DNA of 64,000 bases. It comes from Protonemura montana (Eukaryota; Arthropoda; Insecta; Plecoptera; Nemouridae). The first letter of the stretch is position 1, and every line of letters starts with the position of its first letter. The notes under the pieces are model-generated. The model saw only the letters and a list, made by a program, of their open reading frames with translations. It ran no database searches and was not told where the DNA came from. The stretch covers positions 13,447,708 through 13,511,707 of the forward strand of contig OX387609.1 in assembly GCA_947568835.1 (NCBI GenBank), in the 5' to 3' direction. A program made the position numbers and the translations under genes. Of this stretch, positions 12,401 through 22,649 are shown piece by piece.

Positions 12401-14771
12401 CTTTGTTGGGCAAGCCATGTCTTGAGCTGGACAACAGCATAGACTGCAAGCTTTGTTTGGCAAGCCATGTCTTGAGCTGGACAACAGCATGAGCTGCAAG
12501 CTTTGTTTGGCAAGCCATGTCTTGAGCTGGACAACATTATGGACTGCAAGCTTTGTTTGGCGAGCCATGTCTTGAGCTAGACAACATTATGGACTGCAAG
12601 CTTTGTTTGGCAAGCCATGTCTTGAGCTGGACAACAGCATGGGCTGCAAGCTTTGTTTGGCAAGCCATGACTTGAGCTAGAAAACAGCATGGGCTGCAAG
12701 CTTTGTTTAGCAAGCCATGTCTTGAGCTGGACAACAGCATGGGCTGCAAGCTTTGTCTAGCAAGCCATGTCTTGAGCTGGACAACAGCATGGACTGCAAG
12801 CTTTGTTTAGCAAGCCATGTCTTGAGCTAGACAACAGCATGGACTGCAAGCTTTGTTTGGCAAGCCATGTCTTGAGCTGGACAACAGCATGGACTGCAAG
12901 CTTTGTTGGGCAAGCCATGTCTTGAGCTGGACAACATCATGGACTGCAAGCTTTGTTTAGCAAGCCATGTCTTGAGCTGGACAACAGCATGGACTGCAAG
13001 CTTTGTTTGGCAAGCCATGTCTTGAGCTGGACAACAGCATGGACTGCAAGCTTTGTTTGGCAAGCCATGTCTTGAGCTGGACAACAGCATGGGCTGCAAG
13101 CTTTGTTTGGCAAACCATGTCTTGAGCTGGACAACAGCATGGGCTGCAAGCTTTGTTTAGCAAGCCATGTCTTGAGCTGGATAACAGCATGGGCTGCAAG
13201 CTTTGTTAGGCAAGCCATGTCTTGAGCTGGACAACAGCATGGACTGCAAGCCATGTCTTGAGCTAGACAACAGCATGGAGTGCAAGCTTTGTTTGGCAAG
13301 CCATGTCTTGAGCTGGACAACAGCATGGACTGCAAGCTTTGTTTAGCAAGCCATGTCTTGAGCTGGACAACAGCATGGACTGCAAGCCATGTCTTGAGCT
13401 GGACAACAGCATGGACTGCACAAGACCACCCGAGTCCCGAGCGTGTGTTATTGCTAAAGATGTCGCGAGTGACATCACTTGCGCCTACTCTCTATGAGTA
13501 CCGAGAGTAATTACACATCAATTGAACATGGTCGTGACGCCAGGTGTACCAATTATCAGGCAAGACTGCACTAAACTCACGATATAATAGGTACATACAC
13601 ACGCACCGCGAGAAATTATTACATTGCGTTGAAATGTTTTGTGAATTCGGCATTCTCTTTTTATCAGGAAATATTGCCGCGCAAAGGTCTTGCTAGGGAA
13701 TGGAAATTTTTTTAATACACTTTTTATACTTTTCAGTATTTAAGTTTTCAAAAACAAATTCTAGTTCTCTATTCCAGAGTGTTCGCTGGCTTTGCTAGCT
13801 CCAAACGTTCCCACACACCTGCTCTTGAGGTGGAGTGATCCGGTGTCAATATGTGAAAACAGCTGACGGAATCGAACATGGCTCTAATAAACTGGTTTAT
13901 AGCTCATGCCTTCACCAATCATTTCCTGAACGAGAATATTAATAAAAAGTTAACATGAATCGGTCAAAATCTTGGCCAATTTGTTCTGAATAACATTGCA
14001 GAGGCTAACTTTTAATGTCCAACTGAACATTTAAGAGACCCTCCCTTAAGTGAATTTGCTGTCGAGAGGTTGATAAGCAAGGCGAGTGAAGTTGCTGTCA
14101 AGAGGTTGATAAGCAAGGCGAGTGAAGTTGCTGTCGAGAGGTCGATAAGCAAGGTGAGTGAAGTTGCTGTCGAGAGGTTGATAAGCAAGGCGAATGAAGT
14201 TGCTGTCAAAAGGTTGATAAGCAAGGCGAGTGAAGTTGTTGTTGAGAGGTTGATAAGCAAGGCGAGTAAAGTTGCTGTCGAGAGGTTGATAAGCAAGGCG
14301 GGTGAAGTTGCTGTCAAGAGGTTGATTAGCAAGGCGAGTGAAGTTGCTGTCGAGAGATTGATAAGCAAGGCGAGTGAAGTTGCTGTCGAGAGATTGATAA
14401 GCAAGGCAAGTGAAGTTGCTGTCGAGAGATTGATAAGCAAGGCAAGTGAAGTTGCTGTCAAGAGGTTGATAAGCAAGGCGAGTGAAACTGCTGTACTAAC
14501 TACTTACAGTAACCCTACAGCCCCAAGTAATCAAATAATAAGTCACTATGCTAGATGATAATTGTAGGTAAATTAATTACTTCATGCTGACGGCAGTGAC
14601 GGCTCTCTTCTTGTCCCTATCCCGTTCCTTTTCCCTTGTTCCCGGTTTCTTCTTGGTTCTGAGCAGGCCGCCATCTCCAACGCTGGGGTCCTGTCCCCTG
14701 GAAGGTTTGCCTCCTGCCGGCCCCGAGAGCGAGGCACGGTGTGAGTAGATCGAGCGTTCACGGTAAGACAT
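3446..14771 (-). CDS. Unrecognised 652-residue acidic coiled-coil protein, seven exons
   Basis: Coding exons in transcript order: 14771-14581, 12048-11827, 11104-10834, 10182-9938, 8133-7619, 6736-6477, 3700-3446. All introns are GT-AG and phases run 2,2,0,2,1,0; the sum is 1959 bases, 652 residues plus stop. The start MSYRERSIYSHRAS is the only in-frame Met before a basic, K/R-rich stretch (residues 30-90). Residues 115-155 (NPYQKYQELIDELNRK onward) look helical. Residues 310-480 are strongly acidic, with a short internal duplication of ACVESEEDDVNT. Residues 544-605 form a likely coiled coil (SYQRAQRQISALQAQVAM onward) with a W/R-rich continuation. The end is GELANSSD. There is no signal peptide or membrane segment, which suggests a cytoplasmic or nuclear scaffold. 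I do not recognise a family and propose no function. Its introns are packed with tandem repeats. The splice model is strong; the first Met and exon 7 are the least certain. Confidence 0.75.
3758..4553 (+). repeat. 54-bp minisatellite, about 14.7 units
   Basis: Units of 54 bp contain CTAGACTGTAGCAATGCAGG and GGTATCTTCTCTCA. The array lies in intron 6 of gene 1. Neighbouring units alternate between ends in ACAGG, ATGGG and ACGGG. The same satellite recurs at 50075-50222 inside MICU1. Confidence 0.95.
4554..5516. other. Unique intronic sequence of gene 1
   Basis: AT-rich single-copy sequence between two arrays in intron 6 of gene 1. It holds a short TAACCTAACC run near 5245-5262. Nothing else is visible. 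Confidence 0.5.
5517..6430 (+). repeat. 68-bp minisatellite, copy B (about 13.4 units)
   Basis: Same unit and orientation as 2548-3255, more diverged between units. It ends 47 bases before exon 6 of gene 1. Its last unit passes into AAGCCGGCACCAGGTCCACC, again matching the continuation seen in the dispersed element. Confidence 0.95.
6915..7115 (-). mobile_element. Fold-back element fragment (ACGAAACGT family)
   Basis: Contains CAACTAAATTTCCCGACGTT, TTCGTAACATGTACTAGTTAC and GCAGTCCTGACAAT, shared with copies at 26085, 28440, 35040 and 53497. Lies in intron 5 of gene 1. A second CCCATTTCAAATAG end at 7040 suggests a truncated or internally deleted copy. Confidence 0.7.
7116..7618. other. Intron 5 of gene 1, unique part
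   Basis: Single-copy intronic DNA. Positions 7255-7460 are CpG-rich with two GACGTCATCG/GCGACGTCGTCG-like stretches, possibly regulatory. No exon could be supported here. Confidence 0.35.
8167..9926 (+). repeat. 80-bp minisatellite, 22 units, filling an intron
   Basis: Twenty-two nearly identical 80-bp units (GTGGGTCTCTTTTTGGTTCT ... CTTATAGGGCTGTAAA). Almost every unit holds the palindrome CACGTG; the unit at 8647 has CATGTG. The array occupies 1760 of the 1804 bases of intron 4 of gene 1 (8134-9937), leaving only 11 bases on the donor side and 33 on the acceptor side. Confidence 0.97.
10186..10215 (+). repeat. (TAA)n microsatellite
   Basis: Ten AAT/TAA triplets, starting next to the acceptor of exon 4 of gene 1 (acceptor AG at 10184-10183 on the minus strand). 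Confidence 0.95.
10216..10833. other. Intron 3 of gene 1, AT-rich unique sequence
   Basis: AT-rich DNA with a short duplication of GTGCAAATAAGTGCAAATAA near 10765-10800. No array or exon visible. Confidence 0.5.
11168..11448 (-). repeat. 91-bp 5S-rRNA-derived tandem units, three copies
   Basis: On the minus strand each unit reads GTTTAGCAATACTGCGCTGG then TATTGGATGGGTGACC, which resembles the 5S rRNA internal control region (AGTTAAGCAAC and TACTTGGATGGGTGACC). The spacing between units is exactly 91 bases. Lies in intron 2 of gene 1. Confidence 0.85.
11446..11765 (+). repeat. 15-bp minisatellite, about 21 units
   Basis: Units GTGTATGATGGTCAC with T/C and A/G variants. The motif is the CATGTGTATGATGGTCAC segment of the adjoining 91-bp unit, so this looks like a local secondary expansion. 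All frames are open on both strands, which explains the His/Asp/Thr and Met-rich frames; these are not genes. Confidence 0.95.
12105..13425 (+). repeat. 50-bp minisatellite, about 26 units
   Basis: Units with AAGCCATGTCTTGAGCTGGA, CAACAGCATGGACTGCAAGC and TTTGTTTGGC. Two units near 13250 and 13385 lack the TTTGTTTGGC segment. Lies in intron 1 of gene 1. Confidence 0.95.
13426..14053. other. Intron 1 of gene 1, unique part
   Basis: Single-copy sequence between the 50-bp and 36-bp arrays. No exon with splice sites found. Confidence 0.5.
14054..14490 (+). repeat. 36-bp minisatellite, about 12 units
   Basis: Units GTTGATAAGCAAGGCGAGTG plus AAGTTGCTGTCGAGAG. In reverse complement the unit equals the segment between two ACAGCA copies in the dispersed element near 41394. 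Because 36 is a multiple of 3, both strands stay open and give 12-residue repeats; it lies within intron 1 of gene 1 and is not taken as coding. Confidence 0.95.
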
Positions 14772-15090
14772 CTTCGCAGGACTCCCGATTCTTCTTCCAA
14801 ACTCTCCTACAAACTCTCCTCCAAACCTTCCTAGCTTTTCACCAAACTAGCCGCTGCTACTCACTTCGGTCACCGAACGTCGAACACTTTTCTCTGGCTT
14901 CTTGTTTTTACACGACATCCTGGTTCATAGGGCAGAGTCCTTGGATCCGAAATATCGGTTGGCAGACTCGATAAATCAAAACTTGCAAAACTTTTTTGTT
15001 TTCCTTTCGAAACCTACCGATTGTTTTGTGATTTGATGTTTGAAAAGGTATGGCTTTAGTGGAACATTCATTTGTGTCCGATGTTAAGAA
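14772..15090. promoter_or_regulatory. Upstream region of gene 1
   Basis: Sequence directly upstream of gene 1's first Met. It must contain the 5' leader or an upstream exon junction, but no TATA box or clear acceptor could be fixed. Confidence 0.25.
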
Positions 15091-15095
15091 CAAGT

Positions 15096-15866
15096 CGCTC
15101 CAGGTCTTACAGGTCGCTCCAGGTCTTACAGGTCGCTCCAGGTCTTACAGGTCGCTCCAGGTCTTACAGGTCAATCCAGGTCTTACAGGTCGCTCCAGGT
15201 CTTACAAGTCGCTCCAGGTCTTACAGGTCGCTCCAGGTCTTACAGGTCGCTCCAGATGTTACAGGTCGCTCCAGGTCTTACAGGTCGCTCCAGGTCTTAC
15301 AGGTCGCTCCAGGTCTTACAGGTCGCTCCAGGTCTTACAGGTCGCTCCAGGTCTTACAGGTCGCTCCAGGTCTTTCAGGTCGCTCCAGGTCTTACAGGTC
15401 GCTCCAGGTCTTACAGGTCGCTCCAGGTCTTACAGGTCGCTCCAGGTCATACAGGTTGCTCCAGGTCTTACAGGTTGCTTCAGGTCTTACAGGTTGCTTC
15501 AGGTCTTACAGGTCGCTCCAGGTCTTACAGGTCGCTCCAGGTCTTACAGGTCGCTCCAGGTCTTACAGGTCGCTCCAGCCCTTACAGGTCGCTCCAGGTC
15601 TTACAGGTCGCTCCACCCCTTACAGGTCGCTCCAGGTCTTACAGGTCGCTCCAGGTCTTACAGGTCGCTCCAGGTCTTACAGGTCGCTCCAGGTCTTACA
15701 GGTCGCTCCAGGTCTTACAGGTCGCTCCAGGTCTTACAGGTCGCTCCAGGTCTTACAGGTCGCTCCAGGTCTTACAGGTCGCTCCAGGTCTTACAGGTCG
15801 CTCCACCCCTTACAGGTCGCTCCACCCCTTACAGGTCGCTCCACCCCTTACAAGTGGCTCCACCTC
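15096..15866 (+). repeat. 19-bp minisatellite, about 40 units
   Basis: Units GTCGCTCCAGGTCTTACAG, with a variant block of CTCCACCCCTTACAG at the right end. As 19 is not a multiple of 3, all three plus frames carry the same 19-residue peptide repeat; the long frames 15050-16217 are artefacts of this. Confidence 0.97.
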
Positions 15867-15869
15867 TTG

Positions 15870-16395
15870 CATGTCGCTTCCTTTGCGTATTTACCAAGAT
15901 GTGTGCCCGAGGGACATATTCTTTTGGCCCAGGTTTGGAAAAGAAAAAACAAGCCACCCGAAAATTTTACCCACTTTTTAGAGGAACTTACTGGCTTTTG
16001 GAACGTTGTATACCGTGGTCAACAGTGCGTCGTTAAACACAAAAAATCAACCAAAGACCGCCTGCAGCTCTGTGGCCGGCCACCGGCGGCGCTGCAACAT
16101 AACGTGCCTCCTCGCCGCCGCCACCCCCCACTCCACATGGGGTCCACGCCGACAAGTGGCGACCTCAATTCGGGGCTCGCGACGCCGCGGGGCACGTCGA
16201 AGTTTCACCTTCGCTAGCAGCGCTCGACTCGACAAAACTTGCAGCGAGGAGAACACAATGCAAACCTTTGTTGTTGTCTCCACGAAACCATGGCAACGCT
16301 TCGAGACCAATCCTTAGTTGGCTTATCAAGTTAATGAGTCAGACACGAAGGCAGTTTCACAACAATACTGCGGCTTGGGAGGGTTCAGCCATCGC
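15870..16395. other. CpG-rich stretch
   Basis: Holds AACAGTGCGTCGTTAAACAC at 16020, the 3' end motif of the dispersed element, then a CpG-rich block at 16060-16260. The block could be a promoter or 5' exon of gene 1, about 1.3 kb upstream of its Met; no splice pair could be assigned with confidence. Confidence 0.3.
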
Positions 16396-16397
16396 AA

Positions 16398-19172
16398 GGT
16401 CTTGTCCCTTTAACACACTGTGTTGGCTGCTCCTGTCCAACAGCACCAAGGACCGGCCACCGCTTACCCTTGTCACTTTGACACACTGTGTTGGCTGCTC
16501 CTGTCCAACAGCACCAAGGACCAGCCCCCGCTTAGCCTTGTCACTTTTACATACTGTATTGGCTGCTTCTGTCCAACAGCACCAAGGACCGGCCCCCGCT
16601 TAGCCTTGTCACTTTGACATACTGTATTGGCTGCTTCTGTCCAACAGCACCAAGGACCAGCCACCGCTTAGCCTTGTCACTTTGACACAGTGTGTTGGCT
16701 GCTCCTGTCCAACAGCACCAAGGACCAGCCACCGCTTAGCCTTGTCACTTTGACACACTGTGTTGGCTGCTCCTGTCCGACAGCACCAAGGACCGGCCAC
16801 CGCTTAGCCTTGTCACTTTAACACACTGTGTTGGCTGCTCCTGTCCAACAGCACCAAGGACCGGCCACCGCTTAGCCTTGTCCCTTTGACACACTGTGTT
16901 GGCTGCTCCTGTCCAACAGCACCAAGGACCGGCCACCGCTTAGCCTTGTCACTTTAACACACTGTGTTGGCTGCTCCTGTCCAACAGCACCAAGGACCGG
17001 CCACCACTTAGCCTTGTCCCTTTGACACACTGTGTTGGCTGCTCCAGTCCAACAGCACCAAGGAGCGGCCACCGCTTAGCCTTGTCACTTTGACACACTG
17101 TGTTGGCTGCTCCTGTCCAACAGCACCAAGGACCGGCCACCGCTTAGCCTTGTCCCTTTGACACACTGTGTTGGCTGCTCCAGTCCAACAGCACCAAGGA
17201 CCGGCCACCGCTTAGCCTTGTCACTTTGACACACTGTATTGGCTGCTTCTGTCCAACAGCACCAAGGACCGGCCCCCGCTTAGCCTTGTCACTTTGACAT
17301 ACTGTATTGGCTGCTTCTGTCCAACAGCACCAAAGACCGGCTACCGCTTAGCCTTGTCCCTTTGACACACTGTGTTGGCTGCTCCTATCCAACAGCACCA
17401 AGGACCGGCCACCGCTTAGCCTTGTCCCTTTGACACACTGTGTTGGCTGCTCCAGTCCAACAACATCAAAGATCGGTCACCGCTTAGCCTTGTCCCTCTG
17501 ACACACTGTGTTGGCTGCTCCTGTCCAACAGCACCAAGGACCGGCCACCGCTTAGCCTTGTCCCTTTGACACACTGTGTTGGCTGCTCCAGTCCAACAAC
17601 ATCAAAGATCGGTCACCGCTTAGCCTTGACTCTCTGACACACTGTGTTGGCTGCTCCTGTCCAACAGCACCAAGGACCGGCCCCCGCTTAGCCTTGTCCC
17701 TCTGACACACTGTGTTGGCTGCTCCTGTCCAACAGCACCAAGGACCGGCCACCGCTTAGCCTTGTTCCTTTGACACACTGTGTTGGCTCCTCTTGTCCAA
17801 CAGCACCAAGGACCGGCCACCGCTTAGCCTTGTCACTTTGACACACTGTGTTTGCTGCTCCTGTCCAACAGCACCAAGGACCGGCCACCGCTTAGCCTTG
17901 TCACTTTGACATACTGTGTTGGCTGCTCCTGTCCAACAGCACCAAGGACCGGCCACCGCTTAGCCTTGTCACTTTGACACACTGTGTTTGCTGCTCCTGT
18001 CCAACAGCACCAAGGACCGGCCACCGCTTAGCCTTGTCCCTTTGACACACTGTGTTGGCTGCTCCTGTCCAACAACACCAAGGACCGGCCACCGCTTAGC
18101 CTTGTCACTTTGACACACTGTGTTTGCTGCTCCTGTCCAACAGCACCAAGGACCAGCCACCGCTCAGTCTTGTCTCTTTGACATACTGTGTTGGCTGCTC
18201 CTGTCCAACAGCACCAAGGACCGGCCACCGCTTAGCCTTGTCACTTTGACACACTGTGTTTGCTGCTCCTGTCCAACAGCACCAAGGACCGGCCACCGCT
18301 TAGCCTTGTCCCTTTGACACACTGTGTTGGCTGCTCCTGTCCAACAACACCAAGGACCGGCCACCGCTTAGCCTTGTCACTTTGACACACTGTGTTTGCT
18401 GCTCCTGTCCAACAGCACCAAGGACCAGCCACCGCTTAGTCTTGTCTCTTTGACATACTGTGTTTGCTGCTCCTGTCCAACAGCACCAAGGACCGGCCAC
18501 CGCTTAGCCTTGTCCCTTTGACACACTGTGTTGGCTGCTCCTGTCCAACAACACCAAGGACCGGCCACCGCTTAGCCTTGTCACTTTGACACACTGTGTT
18601 TGCTGCTCCTGTCCAACAGCACCAAGGACCAGCCACCGCTTAGTCTTGTCTCTTTGACATACTGTGTTGGCTGCTCCTGTCCAACAGCACCAAGGACCGG
18701 CCACCGCTTAGCCTTGTCCCTTTGACACACTGTGTTGGCTGCTCCTGTCCAACAACACCAAGGACCGGCCACCGCTTAGCCTTGTCACTTTGACACACTG
18801 TGTTTGCTGCTCCTGTCCAACAGCACCAAGGACCAGCCACCGCTTAGTCTTGTCTCTTTGACATACTGTGTTTGCTGCTCCTGTCCAACAGCACCAAGGA
18901 CCGGCCACCGCTTAGCCTTGTCCCTTTGACACACTGTGTTGGCTGCTCCTGTCCAACAACACCAAGGACCGGCCACCGCTTAGCCTTGTCACTTTGACAC
19001 ACTGTGTTTGCTGCTCCTGTCCAACAGCACCAAGGACCAGCCACCGCTTAGTCTTGTCTCTTTGACATACTGTGTTGGCTGCTCCTGTCCAACAGCACCA
19101 AGGACCGGCCACCGCTTAGCCTTGTCCCTTTGACACACTGTGTTGGCTGCTCCTGTCCAACAGCACCAAGGA
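16398..19172 (-). repeat. 68-bp minisatellite, copy C (about 41 units) with higher-order structure
   Basis: Inverted relative to 2548 and 5517. From about 18230 to 19112, variant units recur every three monomers (204 bp), seen as matching variants at 18504, 18708 and 18912. Earlier similar variants are spaced 272 bp (18028 to 18300). Confidence 0.95.
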
Positions 19173-19600
19173 CCAGCAACTTTGATAAACTGAATCGGGC
19201 ATTTTCAACAATTGGTTATTCTCTCTGCTTCGTGGTTTAACGACGATTTCTTCAGATGGATTTGTTCCGCCTCTTAACGCTCAGCTGTTTAACGCTGAGC
19301 GGCTGACAGCTTTGCGGTCACCTTGACAACCTAATGTCCGCTAAGAACCGTTACCATGGTTACCATAGGTTACCACGGAATGTGCATCCTGTCGTGACCT
19401 CGGTGACCTTGAGACTTGCCGTATTAGCCGGCAAAAGTGCTTAAAAATGCAAGTTGTTGCAACTGCACTTTACTGCAGGATCCTGGGCGTGTGTGCGTAA
19501 TAAACTGATAGCAGTAAATTCATGTAAAGTTGCATTGAGCTGCATTATGATGATGTTTCTGTAGACAAGAAGAATGCTGTTTACACAAGAAAATATATTC
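19173..19600. other. Unassigned stretch
   Basis: Contains a short palindromic region around GTTACCATGGTTACCATAGG at 19350. Nothing else is visible. Confidence 0.4.
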
Positions 19601-20195
19601 TCCCGAACAGCCCATTCAAGACCTGACCCAGCGCAATGTTACTTAACTTTCATCCCTCCAACCTCTCTCCCGAACAGAACTGGTCATTTGTATGATGGTC
19701 ACCCATCCAATACCTGACCCAGCGCAGTGTTGCTTAACTTTCATCCCTCCAACCTCTCTCTCGAACAGAACTGGTCATGTGTATGATGGTCACCCATCCA
19801 ATACCTAACCCAGCGCAGTGTTGCTTAACTTTAATTCCTCCAATCTCCCTCCCAAACAGAACTGGTCATGTGTATGACGGTCACCCATCCAATACCTGAC
19901 TCAACGCAGTGTTGCTTAACTTTCATCCCTCCAACCTCTCTCCCAAACAGAACTGGTCATGTGTATGACAGTCACCCATCCAATACCTGACTCAACGCAG
20001 TGTTGCTTAACTTTCATCCCTCCAGCCACTCTCCCAAGCAGAACTGGTCATGTGTATGATGTCCACTCATCCAATACCTGACCCAGCGCAGTGTTGCTTA
20101 ACTTTCATCCCTCCAACCTCTCTTCCGAACAGAACTGGTCATGTGTATGATGGTCACCCATCCAATACCTGACCCAGCGCAGTGTTGCTTAACTT
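19600..20195 (-). repeat. 91-bp 5S-rRNA-derived tandem units, about 6.5 copies
   Basis: Reverse complement reads GTTAAGCAACACTGCGCTGG, TATTGGATGGGTGACC and AGTTCTGTTCGGGAGAGAGG. Later units vary at the same sites as the copies in MICU1. Confidence 0.88.
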
Positions 20196-20429
20196 GCTCG
20201 CAGCTTAGCAGCGGACATGAAAATCGCACGATTGTTTCGAAATGGTCGTCATGGCAACAGCGTTGCCCGGCGCAACACAATCATTCATTTGGATTGAATC
20301 TGATCCGTGTGTCACGTGGTGCTTGTGAAACGCCCTCCTCCCGGCCCGACCACGCGTGCGTCCAGCATCCTCCATAGACGTCTGAAGACATGCCGCTCTA
20401 GACCGCACACCAAGCTCATCCGAACAATT

Positions 20430-20640
20430 CCAGTATTCACAGCCTCATGGTTCTACTCCTTGGAGATCCGTCATTCTCATCAAATACACTAAAATCGTCT
20501 CGAAAAGCCAGTGTCCAAGTAGCTCAATGGTTCAGAGCAACACCCGCGATAGGTGTAGATCGCGGTTCGAGTCCGCGTTTGGGAATCAATTTTTGAGATG
20601 GTTATAGTGTTGATAATAATAAAATTCCATTCGGCTTCAA
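20430..20640 (+). mobile_element. tRNA-bearing fold-back element
   Basis: Begins with CTCATGGTTCTACTCCTTGG. It carries a tRNA-like core with an A-box region (GTAGCTCAATGGTTCAGAGC) and B box (GGTTCGAGTCC), flanked by inverted ATCGTCTCGAAAA and TTTTTGAGATGGTTATAG. Relatives at 28680, 29790, 35785, 42055, 42515, 48375 and 61200. Confidence 0.8.
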
Positions 20641-21084
20641 TTACATATGAGAGGCATTGCAATCATAATAATAATTGTCATATCATATGAAACATATACA
20701 CGTTATTTTGACGATCAGTTTCAGAAAATTAAATAGTACAATATTATTTGACGTAATAAAAACATCTCTCGATTAGAAACTCTTATATGCTATTTTTAAT
20801 CGCCTGTCCTTTCTTTGCCTCGATTCATTTAGATAGAGCATTGTACAGTTTTGCACCTGCAACATCTAGGTCTTTCTTTGATATTTCTAGTTTTCTTTTC
20901 TTTAGTTTAATATTTCCGTTTGTCCTTGTCTTACAGTTAAAATCACTGTCATCACATGGTAAATCATCTATTTTATACATAATAGTATTATAAATAAGTA
21001 GGCAAGGAATCGTTATAATTTTAAAACGCATAAAAATTAACCTATAAAAAAACCTATAAAGGGAGCAATTAAGCATTGAGTGTA
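20641..21084. other. AT-rich unassigned stretch
   Basis: Low-complexity AT-rich DNA. Open frames at 20787 and 20825 (opposite strands) have no other support. Confidence 0.4.
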
Positions 21085-21085
21085 T

Positions 21086-22640
21086 GGGTCAAGTCCCGAA
21101 TGCAAGGAAGACATGGCGCTCTCACTACCTGGATAGTCGGCCACCAGGATCGAACCTGGGACCTCCCGAATGCAAAGCAGACATGGCGCTCTCACTACCA
21201 GGATAGCCGGCCACCAGGATCGAACCTGGGACCTCCCGAATGCAAGGCAGACATGGCGCTCTCACTACCTGGATAGTCAGCCACCAGGATCGAACCTGAG
21301 ACCTCCTGAATGTAAAGCAGACATGGCGCTGTCACTACCAGGATAGCCGGCCACCAGGATCGAACCTGGGACCTTCTGAATGCAAGGCAGACATAGCGCT
21401 CTCACTACCAGGATAGCCGGCCACCAGGATCGAACCTAGGACCTCCCGAATGCAAGGCAGACATAGCGCTCTCACTACCAGGATAGCCGGCCACCAGGAT
21501 CGAACCTGAGTCCTCCCTAATGCAAGGCAGACATGGCGCTTTCACTACCAGGATAGCCGGCCACCAGGATCGAATCTGGGACCTCCCGAATGCAAAGCAG
21601 ACATGGCGCTCTCACTACCAGGATAGCCTGCCACCAGGATCGAACATGGGACCTTCCAAATGCAAGGCAGACATGGCGCTCTCACTACCAGGATAGCCGG
21701 CCACCAGGATCGAACCTGAGTCCTCCCTAATGCAAGGAAGAAATAGGCGCTCTCACTACCAGGATAGCCGGCCACCAGGATCGAACCTGGGACCTCCCGA
21801 ATGCAAGGCAGACATGACGCTCTCACTACCAGGATAGCCGGCCACCAGGATCGAACCTGGGACCTCCCGAATGCAAGACAGACATGGCGCTCTTACTACC
21901 AGGAAAGCCTGCCACCAGGATCGGTCCTAGGACCTCCTGAATGCAAGGCAGACATGGCGCTCTCACTACCAGGAAAGCCTGCCACCAGGATCGAACCTGG
22001 GACCTCCCGAATGCAAGGCAGACATGGCGCTCTCACTACCAGGATAGCTGGCCACCAGGATCGAACCTGGGACCTCTTGAATGCAAGGCAGACATGGCGC
22101 TCTCACTACCAGGATAGCCGGCCACCAGGATCGAACCTGGGACCTCCCGAATGCAAGGCAGACATGGCGCTCTCACTACCAGGATAGTGGGCCACCAGGA
22201 TCGAACCTGGGACCTCCCGAATGCAAAGCAGACATGGCGCTCTCACTACCAGGATAGCCGGCCACCAGGATCGAACCTGGGACCTCTTGAATGCAAGGCA
22301 GACATGGCGCTCTCACTACCAGGATAGCCGGCCACCAGGATCGAAATTGGGAACTCCCGAATGCAAAGCAGACATGGCGCTCTCACTACCAGGATAGCCG
22401 GCCACCAGGATCGAACCTGGGACCTCTTGAATGCAAGGCAGACATGGCGCTCTCACTACCAGGATAGCCGGCCACCAGGATCGAACCTGGGACCTCCCGA
22501 ATGCAAGGCAGACATGGCGCTCTCACTACCAGGATAGCCGGCCACCAGGATCGAACCTGGCACCTCCCGAATGCAAGGCAAACATGGCGCTCTTACTACC
22601 AAGATAGCCGGCCACCAGGATCGAACCTGATACCTCCTAT
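21086..22640 (-). repeat. 70-bp tRNA-like tandem array, about 22 units
   Basis: On the minus strand each 70-bp unit reads GGCTATCCTGGTAGTGAGAG, GCCTTGCATTCGGGAGGTCC and CAGGTTCGATCCTGG. The length, the GGTTCGATCC B-box-like segment and the GCCTTGCATTCGGGAG segment resemble an alanine (TGC) tRNA body, though the T loop is one base short and the anticodon stem imperfect. Units are head-to-tail with no spacer. Confidence 0.9.
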
Positions 22641-22649
22641 ATATGGGAG

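Noticed and set aside
15050..16217. Open frames of 241-381 residues with Leu/Gln/Val repeats
   Set aside because: Product of the 19-bp array in all plus frames, without splice sites, start context or non-repeat domain.
21086..22640. CRISPR array
   Set aside because: Regular spacing comes from tandem units without spacers, in a eukaryotic genome.
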